In this document: piece by piece, positions 24,258-32,701 of the stretch
Position numbering within the stretch: the stretch's first letter is position 1
How the letters are laid out: each line of letters opens with the position of its first letter
Origin: a virus
IMG/VR virus record: IMGVR_UViG_3300025543_000036
Span: 1-54,081 of that record
DNA: 54,081 nucleotides
Strand: one strand, 5' to 3'
The notes under the pieces: generated by a model
What the model saw: the letters and a program-made list of their open reading frames with translations, nothing else
The model's database searches: none
What the model was told of the DNA's origin: nothing
Position numbers and translations under genes: made by a program

Positions 24258-24596
24258 TTAAAAGCCACGTAAAGCAACACCTGCTCCACGGCCTGAAAAG
24301 TTATTTCTTTTTTTAACTTTTTGTTTTTTATTCTTGCCTTTTCCTACACGACCACCGTCAGACTCACTAACGTAATCACTATTAAATCCACTAATGTTAC
24401 TTGATAAATAATTAAAGTCAGGCATGTTTGCTTGTTGCCGTTCATAAGCTGTATCAAACTCTGCGTCTGACATACCATCACCTTTTTTACGCTTTCTTTT
24501 TCCTACTCCTTTTCTATTCTTAGCATCCAACTCTCTTTGATACTTTGTAGCAGGACTTTCATTAGGGTTAAGAGGATCAAAAATAGGACCAGCCAT
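24258..24596 (-). CDS. Small virion-region protein with GGRVGKGK tail
   Basis: A 112-residue protein. It contains KKGDGMSDAEFDTAYERQQA, echoing the GDGMSD motif of the lysozyme-domain protein, and ends GGRVGKGKNKKQKVKKRNN, then a short RGAGVALRGF. The repeated tail motif across two adjacent genes implies a shared binding partner. No enzymatic domain is visible. Confidence 0.68.
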   Translation of the reverse strand: MAGPIFDPLNPNESPATKYQRELDAKNRKGVGKRKRKKGDGMSDAEFDTAYERQQANMPDFNYLSSNISGFNSDYVSESDGGRVGKGKNKKQKVKKRNNFSGRGAGVALRGF

Positions 24597-24607
24597 TATA
24601 GTCTCCT

Positions 24608-25264
24608 TTAATTAGTATTAGCTACTAGATTGTCATCTGCGCCAGCAGGACTTGCAGGACTTTGCATATCATCCCTACGTGTTCTACGTGCTTGATTGCG
24701 CTGTAATTCTAGAAGCTGTGAGTATCGCTGTTCAAATAACTGTGAAGTAGGATAGTCTTTTTGAAAGACCATAGCCTCTATCATAGAAGCATTAAAAAGA
24801 AGGTCATAACAAAAATCAGTATAATAGTTTTCGGGAGTTGCAGATGTTAATGTTACTGGGCGACTAACATGTACAACTTGTCCACCATAAGTAGAAGCAG
24901 GAGTAGGCGCAATCAAAACTGTAGTATTATTACGAGGAGCGTAATATCTTGGCTCATCAGTTGATGCGCTTACAGGCCAGTAGTCATTAATATATTCATC
25001 TGTTCTTTGTAACAGATTAATTTTTGTAGAGTTACTTACAATATTAATATTCTTAACTACTCTTGTTCCTGTAGGTAAAGTAAGGATATTATTTCCAGAA
25101 GAAACAGCAATAGAAGTATAAGATACTAGACCATAGTCATCTAAGTCTTTTGTTAAACGCTCTTCAGCACGATTAACCATCTTAGGAATATAGTTAATAA
25201 ACTCTGTTCCTTCATTCTCAGACGCCTGAATAATATCATTTACTAAATAAGTATAATCAACCAT
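24608..25264 (-). CDS. Second adaptor-like protein (P22 gp4 / T7 gp11-like)
   Basis: A 218-residue protein: YLVNDIIQASENEGTEFINY, VNRAEERLTKDLDDYGLVSY, a beta region with ILTLPTGTRVVKNINIVSNS, then NTTVLIAPTPASTYGGQVVH and a helical end RYSQLLELQRNQARRTRR. This matches the head-completion or tail tubular A-like class. It lies immediately after the capsid region and overlaps the upstream gene by 8 bases. With 20861-21535 it makes two adaptor-type proteins in one virion. Confidence 0.72.
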   Translation of the reverse strand: MVDYTYLVNDIIQASENEGTEFINYIPKMVNRAEERLTKDLDDYGLVSYTSIAVSSGNNILTLPTGTRVVKNINIVSNSTKINLLQRTDEYINDYWPVSASTDEPRYYAPRNNTTVLIAPTPASTYGGQVVHVSRPVTLTSATPENYYTDFCYDLLFNASMIEAMVFQKDYPTSQLFEQRYSQLLELQRNQARRTRRDDMQSPASPAGADDNLVANTN

Positions 25265-25562
25265 AGAACACTGCTATTGTTGCTGCTGAAGTTGGAGCAG
25301 AAACCACAACTGTTCCTTTCATTGCAACACCTAAATCAGAGAAGTAAACTTCATTTGCATCACATGCTGTAGTATTTACAAATCTAATATTATTTCCTTT
25401 AACTGTGCCTCGCGCATCAGTAGAAGTTCCAGTAATAAGAAACTGACCAACGCCTGTAGCAAATACGGAACGGATACGAGTATCTGCAAGAGAGACACTA
25501 GTTACAGTATCAAGAACCGCCCCACTTCCAGTTACAAATCCCTGTCGAATAGTAGTTGCCAT
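25257..25562 (-). CDS. Small beta-rich virion protein
   Basis: A 101-residue protein, rich in Thr, Val, Ala and Gly (TTIRQGFVTGSGAVLDTVTS, ARGTVKGNNIRFVNTTACDA). Its composition suggests a beta-sandwich, as in decoration or tail proteins. It is the first gene after the capsid terminator. An AAGGAAC sequence lies just upstream of the ATG. No family is assigned. Confidence 0.65.
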   Translation of the reverse strand: MATTIRQGFVTGSGAVLDTVTSVSLADTRIRSVFATGVGQFLITGTSTDARGTVKGNNIRFVNTTACDANEVYFSDLGVAMKGTVVVSAPTSAATIAVFYG

Positions 25563-25600
25563 GTTTTGTTCCTTTATATAAATAGAATTTAATTATTTGT

Positions 25601-25628
25601 ATTATATAACAAGACCAGTAATTACAAA
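25601..25628 (-). promoter_or_regulatory. Putative promoter after the capsid terminator
   Basis: On the minus strand TTTGTA (25628-25623), a 16-base spacer, and TATAAT (25606-25601), about 40 bases before the ATG at 25562. It overlaps the T-rich tail of the capsid terminator and would restart transcription of the tail genes. The -10 matches consensus, the -35 only partly. Confidence 0.4.
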
Positions 25629-25673
25629 AGCAAAGGGTGAAGAAAAAGAAGCTTGTATCTTTCTCTCCACCCT
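25622..25673 (-). terminator. Rho-independent terminator after the major capsid gene
   Basis: On the minus strand, AGGGTG plus a purine-rich arm pairs with a pyrimidine-rich arm plus CACCCT (outer stem 25634-25639 with 25668-25673, inner A/G to T/C pairing), followed by TTGCTTTTG. It lies about 40 bases past the capsid stop. Terminators directly after capsid genes are common in podoviruses and set high capsid output. Confidence 0.7.
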
Positions 25674-25712
25674 CACCTAACTTAGTCTATATTAACCTAG
25701 TTTACGCTGCTC

Positions 25713-26657
25713 TTAGGACGAACCAGAAGCACCATAATAGCTACGCCAATCAGAGAAGCCGAAGCTGTAACGCTCACGCGCTTTAAACCTAAGATTGCCT
25801 GTATCGAAATCAGGTTCCATCTTAGTTTGAAGAGGCGCACGAACAAACATTTTAGCTCCATTCGGGCAATCAGTACGCAGATACCAAGCATTTCCATCTT
25901 GGAACCTACGGTTTACATAAAAGCCACCAGGAACTAGACCCTGATTACGGATGCTGTTAATATCATTAACATTCGTTGCACCGTTACCAGCAGTCGTTGG
26001 GTTAACACCAATTGTCGTTGACATTGTGCTATTCAAGATTTGGTCTGCCGTAAAGGCAAGGTCCGAAGGCACATGAAGTGACTCAACCTGTAGACCAACA
26101 AGAATACCACGATCATCTTCTGCTTTTGAGATGGTAATCAAAGCCGACTCAAGAGATGCTTCCGAAAGATCAGTAGCACCAAGAGTGTTGGATTGAGTAC
26201 CGCCACCAACTACTGGATGACTAGCACTGAAGAAAGGCTGTCCGTCCCCACCAGGACTTGTCGCCGCAAAGCCGTTGTTGAAAACATCAGCAGCTTTAAC
26301 TTGCTTAGTGTTAGCCATTGCACGGGCAAGACCACGCGCACGTAGTTTAGCAAAAGTGTCATAAAGATTATCTTCCATAGCTTCTTCAGTTACTGCAAAA
26401 GCAAGAGCTATAGTCTCGTGACTGTAACGAGAAGCATAGCCTTCTTGTGCATCATCAAACTGAACAGCAGCGCCTTCACTTTTAACAGGTGCTGTGCCAA
26501 AGCCGGTGAATAGAACTTCTTCCTCAAACGCACGATCTGATTGTTCAATATCAAAGAGTGAAGCATGTTCATTGTCCACATCATTGTATTCAATACCAAA
26601 TACAGCGTTTAATCCTGGGAGCAGTTCTTTCGCAATACTAGAGCGATTAATAGCCAT
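25713..26657 (-). CDS. Major capsid protein
   Basis: A 314-residue protein of the HK97-fold type, resembling Mu gpT-like head subunits: LLPGLNAVFGIEYNDVDNEH, ETIALAFAVTEEAMEDNLYD, RARGLARAMANTKQVKAADV, PFFSASHPVVGG and a C-terminal GNLRFKARERYSFGFSDWRS. It forms the icosahedral shell. Codons in the gene look slightly GC-richer than its neighbours, as expected for a highly expressed gene. It follows a smaller head protein gene and is followed by a strong terminator. A scaffold gene lies upstream. Confidence 0.88.
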   Translation of the reverse strand: MAINRSSIAKELLPGLNAVFGIEYNDVDNEHASLFDIEQSDRAFEEEVLFTGFGTAPVKSEGAAVQFDDAQEGYASRYSHETIALAFAVTEEAMEDNLYDTFAKLRARGLARAMANTKQVKAADVFNNGFAATSPGGDGQPFFSASHPVVGGGTQSNTLGATDLSEASLESALITISKAEDDRGILVGLQVESLHVPSDLAFTADQILNSTMSTTIGVNPTTAGNGATNVNDINSIRNQGLVPGGFYVNRRFQDGNAWYLRTDCPNGAKMFVRAPLQTKMEPDFDTGNLRFKARERYSFGFSDWRSYYGASGSS

Positions 26658-26675
26658 TTTTTATTACTCCCTTCC

Positions 26676-27263
26676 TTAGTTAGCCGATGAGTCAGCGGAG
26701 ATGTAAGCATCTACGTGACGCACGATACGAACTTCCAGTTTTGGAAAAGCACGATCTGCAGCAACACTAATATCATTTCCTGGCTCATCTAATACAGAGA
26801 TAGCACGAAGCATACCACCTGTAGTGTCCGTGCGAGAAGCAGCGGCAATTCCGAAGCCTGAACGACCAGTTACTGTAGAACCTGCACCTATTGTACAACT
26901 AAAGTTCTTCGACATAATATCACCAGCAGTGACAGAAGCATCAGCTTGAACTACAAAGGTAGCTTGTGGGTCATCAACAACGAATGCAACCGCATCGTCA
27001 GAAGATGTACCACTAGGCCAGTAGTTAGAATACTTAATTTCACCGTTAGCAGTATATTGACAACCCTGAAAAACACCTATAGCTTTTTGGGTTGAAACGC
27101 TTAAAACGACCACATTTCCTGCAACATTACAAACAATATCGCCACTGAAGATGTTGGTTCCGAAACCACTTGCAATGGGATATTCATTCGTAGCAGTGCT
27201 GTTCGAGGCACCACCACGTTTGCGAGAAGGACTAAGGCCGTTTAGTGCTTTTGTATCACTCAT
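26676..27263 (-). CDS. Capsid-associated protein (putative decoration or minor head protein)
   Basis: A 195-residue protein rich in beta-forming residues: YPIASGFGTNIFSGDIVCNV, QKAIGVFQGCQYTANGEIKY, PQATFVVQADASVTAGDIMS. Such proteins occur directly before the capsid gene in marine podoviruses. The function is inferred from position; a head decoration or minor capsid role is likely. Confidence 0.7.
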   Translation of the reverse strand: MSDTKALNGLSPSRKRGGASNSTATNEYPIASGFGTNIFSGDIVCNVAGNVVVLSVSTQKAIGVFQGCQYTANGEIKYSNYWPSGTSSDDAVAFVVDDPQATFVVQADASVTAGDIMSKNFSCTIGAGSTVTGRSGFGIAAASRTDTTGGMLRAISVLDEPGNDISVAADRAFPKLEVRIVRHVDAYISADSSAN

Positions 27264-27311
27264 AACACTATTCCTTTCCTTGTTTTAAAGTTACGATGAC
27301 AAACAGGAAAG

Positions 27312-27794
27312 CTAATCTTGAAAAGAAGGTTGCCTTCCTGTAGTTACCCTTGAGCGACTAGAGTTTGAAATTGGCATACGTGAATCTGAATTACGCATTA
27401 GTTGTGCGTTTACAGCGCCTACCGCATCCCTACTTTTTTGCTCATAAAATTCTTGACGGGATTCAGCTAGGTCAGTTGGCATTTTTGCCAAAGCCAAGTC
27501 TCCACGACAGACTGCTCCTGAATATCGTCCTTCCTCTCTCACGACAGAGGAGTGTGTCATTTCGGGAACTTCCTCGGATTGAACTATCTCCCAACCTTCT
27601 GCTTGGCGCTTACTGATATTTTGAATATCATCATTGCCTTTCATAGTCATACGAATCCAACGCAAAGACATGCCTTCACTTTTGAATCTTTCTGCAACAG
27701 TCGGTGGAATATCTAACCAATTAGGTTCTTCAAAAGTCCTACGAGGTTTAGCTTCCCTTGTGCTAGTACTACGTGAGTTTGTATTTCGTGCCAT
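27312..27794 (-). CDS. Head-module protein of unknown function
   Basis: A 160-residue polar protein: FEEPNWLDIPPTVAERFKSE, LRWIRMTMKGNDDIQNISKR, GWEIVQSEEVPEM, and a Ser/Arg-rich tail. It resembles small proteins placed between scaffold and capsid in other marine phages. The ATG at 27794 is preferred; an in-frame GTG 18 bases upstream would swallow the GGAAGG ribosome site. Confidence 0.7.
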   Translation of the reverse strand: MARNTNSRSTSTREAKPRRTFEEPNWLDIPPTVAERFKSEGMSLRWIRMTMKGNDDIQNISKRQAEGWEIVQSEEVPEMTHSSVVREEGRYSGAVCRGDLALAKMPTDLAESRQEFYEQKSRDAVGAVNAQLMRNSDSRMPISNSSRSRVTTGRQPSFQD

Positions 27795-27818
27795 TGTAAT
27801 TTTTCCTTCCACGCTTAA

Positions 27819-28820
27819 TTAATAAATGCTTGTGTAGTCGCCTTCAGCTTTTTCAACTTTAAGCTTTTCAGTAGCATATTGTTCAAGTGATATTCCCCAT
27901 TTGTTAGCTAAACGAACGTCTTCTTGTGTTAGTTTAACTTTATTACTCTTAGAAGTTTTAGGTGTGCGTGATGCACCAGCTACCACTTGAGCAGAATTTG
28001 ACGATGTATCCTGCAAACGAGGTGTTTCAGGTTCTTGAGTAGGAGTACCCTGAAACCTTTGAGGATAACGACTATGTAATCTATTATCGATTTCCTCGTA
28101 AAAATCATTATCAGAAGGATCGTATCCTTCATCTTTAAGTTCTTGGTCTATAGACAAAGCAGCCGTAGTCATTATTTGATCTTTACCAAACCAATCATTC
28201 TTAGCTGCCCAATCAACAGCTTTTGGATCATATTTAGTAGGCTGTTGTTGTGGTTGACTTACCTGTTGTTGCTCTGCCTGTGTAGTATAATTCTCTAATG
28301 CTGTACGTTGATTATTTATTTGATTGAGTTCAGCGTGTGCTTTACTAATACTTTCTTGTGCTGTAATCTGAGCATCTATATCACTATTCTCTATAGCTTG
28401 TCTGTAAATACTTTTAGCAGCCTCTAAATTATTAGTTAATTGAGATTCGCTATTATCTATAGAACTTTTTAGAGAAGTAGATAACTGCTCTTCTTTTTGA
28501 TTTAATTTATTTTGAAGTGTACTAAGACGCTCTTCCATGCTTTGAAGTTTTTCATCACGCTCTTTACGTTGACGAATTAACTGGCGAATACGTTTCTCTG
28601 CGCCTTTAGTCTCAATACCTTCTAATTCTTTTATAGGCTGTTCTTTGTCTTCAGCTTCTTCAGGCTGTGCAGCTTCTTGTACTTCTTGAGTATCTTCTTC
28701 TACAACAGCTTGAACAGGTTCTTCATTTGCTTCTTGACCTTCTACTTCAAACTGAACAGCTTCTTGTTTTTCTACACCATCTACTTCAATGGTTGACCAC
28801 TCTTCTTGATTCTCACTCAT
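27819..28820 (-). CDS. Scaffold protein
   Basis: A 333-residue, very acidic and Gln-rich protein. The N-terminal 90 residues are Glu-dense (EGQEANEEPVQAVVEEDTQE). Residues about 75-195 form a long coiled coil (KRIRQLIRQRKERDEKLQSM). A basic C-terminal region (SRTPKTSKSNKVKLTQEDVR) fits capsid binding. Composition, length and position between portal and capsid genes are those of podovirus scaffolds, which are lost on maturation. Confidence 0.82.
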   Translation of the reverse strand: MSENQEEWSTIEVDGVEKQEAVQFEVEGQEANEEPVQAVVEEDTQEVQEAAQPEEAEDKEQPIKELEGIETKGAEKRIRQLIRQRKERDEKLQSMEERLSTLQNKLNQKEEQLSTSLKSSIDNSESQLTNNLEAAKSIYRQAIENSDIDAQITAQESISKAHAELNQINNQRTALENYTTQAEQQQVSQPQQQPTKYDPKAVDWAAKNDWFGKDQIMTTAALSIDQELKDEGYDPSDNDFYEEIDNRLHSRYPQRFQGTPTQEPETPRLQDTSSNSAQVVAGASRTPKTSKSNKVKLTQEDVRLANKWGISLEQYATEKLKVEKAEGDYTSIY

Positions 28821-28889
28821 TACTTTTCCTTTACATACCGCTAGTGGCGAACCTAACGAATTAAGGTTTATCCTACGCCGTTACTATAT

Positions 28890-28917
28890 TTTATATTATA
28901 TAATATAAATACACAAA
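28890..28917 (-). promoter_or_regulatory. Possible promoter upstream of scaffold
   Basis: Minus-strand TTTGTG (28917-28912), a 16-base spacer and TATAAA (28895-28890) in a very AT-rich gap between the GroES-like and scaffold genes. A weak AACCT/AGGTT hairpin lies between it and the scaffold start. AT-richness makes chance matches likely. Confidence 0.3.
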
Positions 28918-29337
28918 TTAATTTGAAAGATTAAAAGTTGGATCAAGTGTATGAGGACTTTCTACTCTCATAATAATTTGATCATCAAACAAAAGAATTA
29001 ACTTAACACCTTTGTAAACAAACTTTTGACCAGTGAATTTTCCATAGCAAACATAGTCGCCTGTAGCACACCATTTTCCTAATGGAAACTTCTCTTCGTC
29101 TTTATAAGCAAGGTCGCCTAATTTTAATACCCTGCCTACTGTTGTAAGATATGAAATATCTTCTTTTAATTTTTCAGGGATAATAATACCCCCTTTAGTT
29201 TTCTCTTTAACTATTACTGGTTGAACTAAAACGTGATAACCAGGAATATCTGGTAAATCATTTACATCAATTAGATCACTATCTGAATTTACCCAGTCTG
29301 AATTATTAATTGATTTCTCTAGTTGTACAGCTTGCAT
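28918..29337 (-). CDS. groES: GroES-like co-chaperonin
   Basis: A 139-residue protein. Residues about 35-125 match the Cpn10 fold: GYHVLVQPVIVKEKTKGGII, IPEKLKEDISYLTTVGRVLK, then GKWCATGDYVCYGKFTGQKF and VKLILLFDDQIIMRV. The KTKGGIIIPE stretch is the mobile loop that docks on GroEL. A 30-residue N-terminal and a 15-residue C-terminal extension are longer than in bacterial GroES. No GroEL is encoded, so it must work with the host chaperonin, as T4 gp31 does for its capsid protein. Its place between portal and scaffold supports a capsid-folding role. The ATG at 29337 overlaps the upstream TGA. Confidence 0.88.
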   Translation of the reverse strand: MQAVQLEKSINNSDWVNSDSDLIDVNDLPDIPGYHVLVQPVIVKEKTKGGIIIPEKLKEDISYLTTVGRVLKLGDLAYKDEEKFPLGKWCATGDYVCYGKFTGQKFVYKGVKLILLFDDQIIMRVESPHTLDPTFNLSN

Positions 29338-29528
29338 CAATCTTCTTCCTCATATATTCGATGTTTAACTATATGCCTTAGTAAGTCCTGTGCAAATTCA
29401 ACACCTTCTATTAGACCTACTGCTTGACGATACTCATCGTAACTAGAAGCGTTTCCATACGCAAGAGATTTTTTTGTTTCTTCTATCTTTTCTTTATACT
29501 TTAAATTTAACTCGTCCCAAAATTCCAT
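29337..29528 (-). CDS. Small helical head-module protein
   Basis: A 63-residue protein (MEFWDELNLKYKEKIEETKK, YDEYRQAVGLIEGVEFAQDL) with a charged, helical sequence. A protein of this type often follows the portal gene in marine podoviruses. The ATG at 29528 is used; a GTG at the portal stop is possible. It overlaps the co-chaperonin start through TGATG. Confidence 0.65.
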   Translation of the reverse strand: MEFWDELNLKYKEKIEETKKSLAYGNASSYDEYRQAVGLIEGVEFAQDLLRHIVKHRIYEEED

Positions 29529-29530
29529 CA

Positions 29531-32056
29531 CTATCCTTTATTTGTATCAGAGATAAACTTACCTAACATATCTGCTGCTTTAAGAGTTTTGTCTCTGTCA
29601 ATGTTTGCTTCAGTATCTGCTAATTCAAGCAACGCTTCCATAGCCGCAATAGCTTTCTTAGATTCCCTATCACGCTCAGAATCCTCTGCTTTAGCTGTGA
29701 TACTAGCACCTTCTTTAAACATATCCAACTGAATTTGTAGTTCTTTAAGATCAAGCTCACGTTGTTTATTAGCAGCATTTATTGCTTCTTTAGCTGCTTG
29801 TGCTTGAATTTTCTGTTGTTCAATACCAAGCTTCTGTCCTTCAATCTGAACAAGCTGCGCTTCAGGAGACATTGCTTGTTGCTGCATAGCGGCAGCTTGA
29901 TTGGCTTGAAGAACTTGTTGAGCAGCAGTAGCCATAACTGCTTCAATAAGATCAGGATTATTTGGATCAATGCCCTGCTGTTCTGCATCATTGCCATATG
30001 TAGAAATCATTTCTTCTGTTATACCAGTAATCTGTTCTTGATACTTTAACATAAGATGTTCCTGCATGTTTGCTTCTAAAATTGGAGCTATTCGTTGCAT
30101 TAACGGATTAGCACCATTTGCAGGGTCTTGTAGGTATGTGGTCTTAACTTGAATATGTGCATCATGGTTTTGACCAGGGAATGCTTTGATAGCCATTCCT
30201 TTAACTGCTGCAGCAATATCACTTACAGGATCAAGCGGAACAGGCTTTGGCTTGCTCGGCATAATCTTATCTAAGTTAGGAATATTTGCTGCATTAAGAA
30301 TTGTCTTGTTTAGCTCTTCAATATCAAACATGCCTGGAGGAGATGATTGAGAAAGCTGTAGTGCAAGTTGTGCCATCATCATGCGATGAGCAGAAGATGG
30401 TATATTAGGATCAGACACAGGAATAATATCAATCCTGCCATCGAAGTCATTACGATATATTTTTAATGTACCATTAGGAATATCACACATAGACTCTGAA
30501 GGAAGATACTCATAGTTAATTCTTCCTAAGAGTTTAAATTCTTCTTTCTGAGATTTATGTAAACGCTTATGAATAGCACTGAAGAACTTACTACTGGCTT
30601 CTAGTAATGCCATTGTAGTTCCTACAGGACCATAGTTAACACCATCAGCTATAACTTGTTCTGTACTGTCTGCAAACTTCTGTGCTGTAGAGGTTACAAA
30701 GTTAAGCATCTGCAGAAGTGTTTGAGAAGGTTCTTTGTAGGGCAGGTTAATAATCATCTTAGAGATATCATTACCTGTAGCTTCTACTTCTTTAAACTCA
30801 CCAGGAGATATAGGATCATTATCTCCTACAATACGCATACCTTTTGCCTTGAAACCTCCAGGTAAATTAGCAAACTGACCAGCATCTACTAGGCTACGCA
30901 TAGCTGCAGTCGCTGTCATAGTAAGATTACCCAAGAAATGTATTAGACCTAGACCATAAAAACCAAATCCAGGGACAAAACGATAGTGTGTGAAGAAGAT
31001 TTTCTTTTCTTTTCGCGGATCATCTTTATCATAGTTCCTGCGGATAGACAGAATCTTTCTGCTTTTCTCTTCTATAGTAACAATATAAGGAAGAGCAATA
31101 TCTTCTTCGTCTTCAAAGCCTTCTAAATCTAAATAACAGTGCTGTTCTAACAACACATATTGTGGATCATTGTCTCCAGATGGAGATAAACCCATGATAT
31201 TATCCATCTTCTGGGACATAGCGCTGCTTTGTGGTATAGAAGCTTCAGGTAATTCTACGTCTTCATACATACCTGCAGCAATATCTCTACGCATCTCTAC
31301 CGGAGAACGGTAAATTACATGCGTATACCTATCTGCTCGACGTAAGTCTGTAGCATAATAGGACACATAGAACTGATCTATAGGGACAAACTCAGATACA
31401 GGACGGTTTAAACCTGAATCAAAATAAATTTTCTTGAAGGCAGAACCTATCAGAGGTAGATGAAAGAGCATACGTTCAAACTCATCAAAGTATTCTGACA
31501 TCTGGTCAGTAACCTGATAGTTCATAAACTCTTCTACACGTTGTGCCTGATCTTCTTTTTCTTCAGATACATTTCCTATGATCTGAGACTTAACAGGTCC
31601 ACTGGCAGGAAATAGTTCTTGTGTAGCTTTAGACTGAAACTTAACTGCTGACTCAATAAGAACAGGATGTACTGCTGTACATGCTCCCTCAAAAGGTTCG
31701 GAGGCTTCCTCTAACTTCAAACCAAGAAGATCGAAGCCACGCTCAAACATACTCTCCCATTCACCGCGACTATCTTTGTCTGCTACAAAGTTATCATAAA
31801 CTTCTTGAGAGATATCTTGAAGAATATCATCATCTATCTCATCTGCTAAGTTTCTATAAAACTCATCATCAGTTTCTTCTATCTGTTCATCAGACAATAA
31901 TTCTTCTGTTGGGTTTTTAAATTCTACTATTACACCACCATCAGTATTATCATATTCAATAGTAGCTTCTTGCTCTGTGTCTCCCTCTGGCTCAATCTCT
32001 ATTTGAGTAACTTGAACTTGTGGGATAGGATCAAAGGGATTACGTTCAGTTGCCAT
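29531..32056 (-). CDS. Portal protein
   Basis: An 841-residue protein. An acidic N-terminus (residues 1-85) precedes a conserved core: GLKLEEASEPFEGACTAVHP, VKFQSKATQELFPASGPVKS, FHLPLIGSAFKKIYFDSGLN, VPGFGFYGLGLIHFLGNLTM. The C-terminal 160 residues are Gln/Ala/Glu-rich helix (QQVLQANQAAAMQQQAMSPE), as in the barrel of P22-type portals. It forms the dodecameric ring at one capsid vertex through which terminase pumps DNA. It lies next to the terminase large subunit in the usual order. Confidence 0.88.
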   Translation of the reverse strand: MATERNPFDPIPQVQVTQIEIEPEGDTEQEATIEYDNTDGGVIVEFKNPTEELLSDEQIEETDDEFYRNLADEIDDDILQDISQEVYDNFVADKDSRGEWESMFERGFDLLGLKLEEASEPFEGACTAVHPVLIESAVKFQSKATQELFPASGPVKSQIIGNVSEEKEDQAQRVEEFMNYQVTDQMSEYFDEFERMLFHLPLIGSAFKKIYFDSGLNRPVSEFVPIDQFYVSYYATDLRRADRYTHVIYRSPVEMRRDIAAGMYEDVELPEASIPQSSAMSQKMDNIMGLSPSGDNDPQYVLLEQHCYLDLEGFEDEEDIALPYIVTIEEKSRKILSIRRNYDKDDPRKEKKIFFTHYRFVPGFGFYGLGLIHFLGNLTMTATAAMRSLVDAGQFANLPGGFKAKGMRIVGDNDPISPGEFKEVEATGNDISKMIINLPYKEPSQTLLQMLNFVTSTAQKFADSTEQVIADGVNYGPVGTTMALLEASSKFFSAIHKRLHKSQKEEFKLLGRINYEYLPSESMCDIPNGTLKIYRNDFDGRIDIIPVSDPNIPSSAHRMMMAQLALQLSQSSPPGMFDIEELNKTILNAANIPNLDKIMPSKPKPVPLDPVSDIAAAVKGMAIKAFPGQNHDAHIQVKTTYLQDPANGANPLMQRIAPILEANMQEHLMLKYQEQITGITEEMISTYGNDAEQQGIDPNNPDLIEAVMATAAQQVLQANQAAAMQQQAMSPEAQLVQIEGQKLGIEQQKIQAQAAKEAINAANKQRELDLKELQIQLDMFKEGASITAKAEDSERDRESKKAIAAMEALLELADTEANIDRDKTLKAADMLGKFISDTNKG

Positions 32057-32656
32057 TTATATCGTCCTCGGTGTATAGTTATAAGGATTACGTTCTACTA
32101 TAGAACCACCTTTCTTATATCCCATCCAAGTACGCATTTGTTTTAAAGTGGGATTTTTAAAAGTCTTTTGTTCTATCTTGTCTTTAACTTTTGTGCCGCC
32201 TAAAGGAGTATAAGCAATAATCTTATCACCTTCTATATTATATTTAAAGTTTTTATTTTTACTGTCTGTTGCTAAACTATAACCATGTTCTTCTAAAAAT
32301 TGTATTTGTTTTTTAAAATCTAATCTTTTATTTAGATTAGTATCAGGATAGTCTCGTTTTGTTTTTTGAATTGTTTTTGCTATAGGCTTTACTGTTTTAC
32401 CTACAGGACTTTCTAATGCTCCAGAAAGTAAAGCAGTTGTAGCTACGGCAGGACTAGGGTTTTCTACAACTTGTTTACCAGCTTCATATATTGCAGATAT
32501 ATCAGGTGTAATAAATTGAGCAAGTCCTTTAATTGGCTCATAAGCAGGACCAAGTGTACCCTGAAGAACCTCCTCTCCTTTAGTTAATCCAGTTTGTACA
32601 TAAGACTGCATTAAGTTTAGAACATTTTCTAATGCGCTATCGCCATCAATTGCCAT
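32057..32656 (-). CDS. Virion-module protein with KKGGSIVERNPYNY tail
   Basis: A 199-residue protein. The first half is helical (LENVLNLMQSYVQTGLTKGE, then DISAIYEAGKQVVENPSPAV). The C-terminus ends MGYKKGGSIVERNPYNYTPR, a short motif I recall from structural proteins of marine podoviruses. The ATG at 32656 has AAGG at good spacing; an ATG 9 bases upstream is also possible. The function is unknown. Confidence 0.68.
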   Translation of the reverse strand: MAIDGDSALENVLNLMQSYVQTGLTKGEEVLQGTLGPAYEPIKGLAQFITPDISAIYEAGKQVVENPSPAVATTALLSGALESPVGKTVKPIAKTIQKTKRDYPDTNLNKRLDFKKQIQFLEEHGYSLATDSKNKNFKYNIEGDKIIAYTPLGGTKVKDKIEQKTFKNPTLKQMRTWMGYKKGGSIVERNPYNYTPRTI

Positions 32657-32701
32657 ATTGTGCATTACCTTTACTAAATAAATAATTTTTTAATTATAGT
32701 C

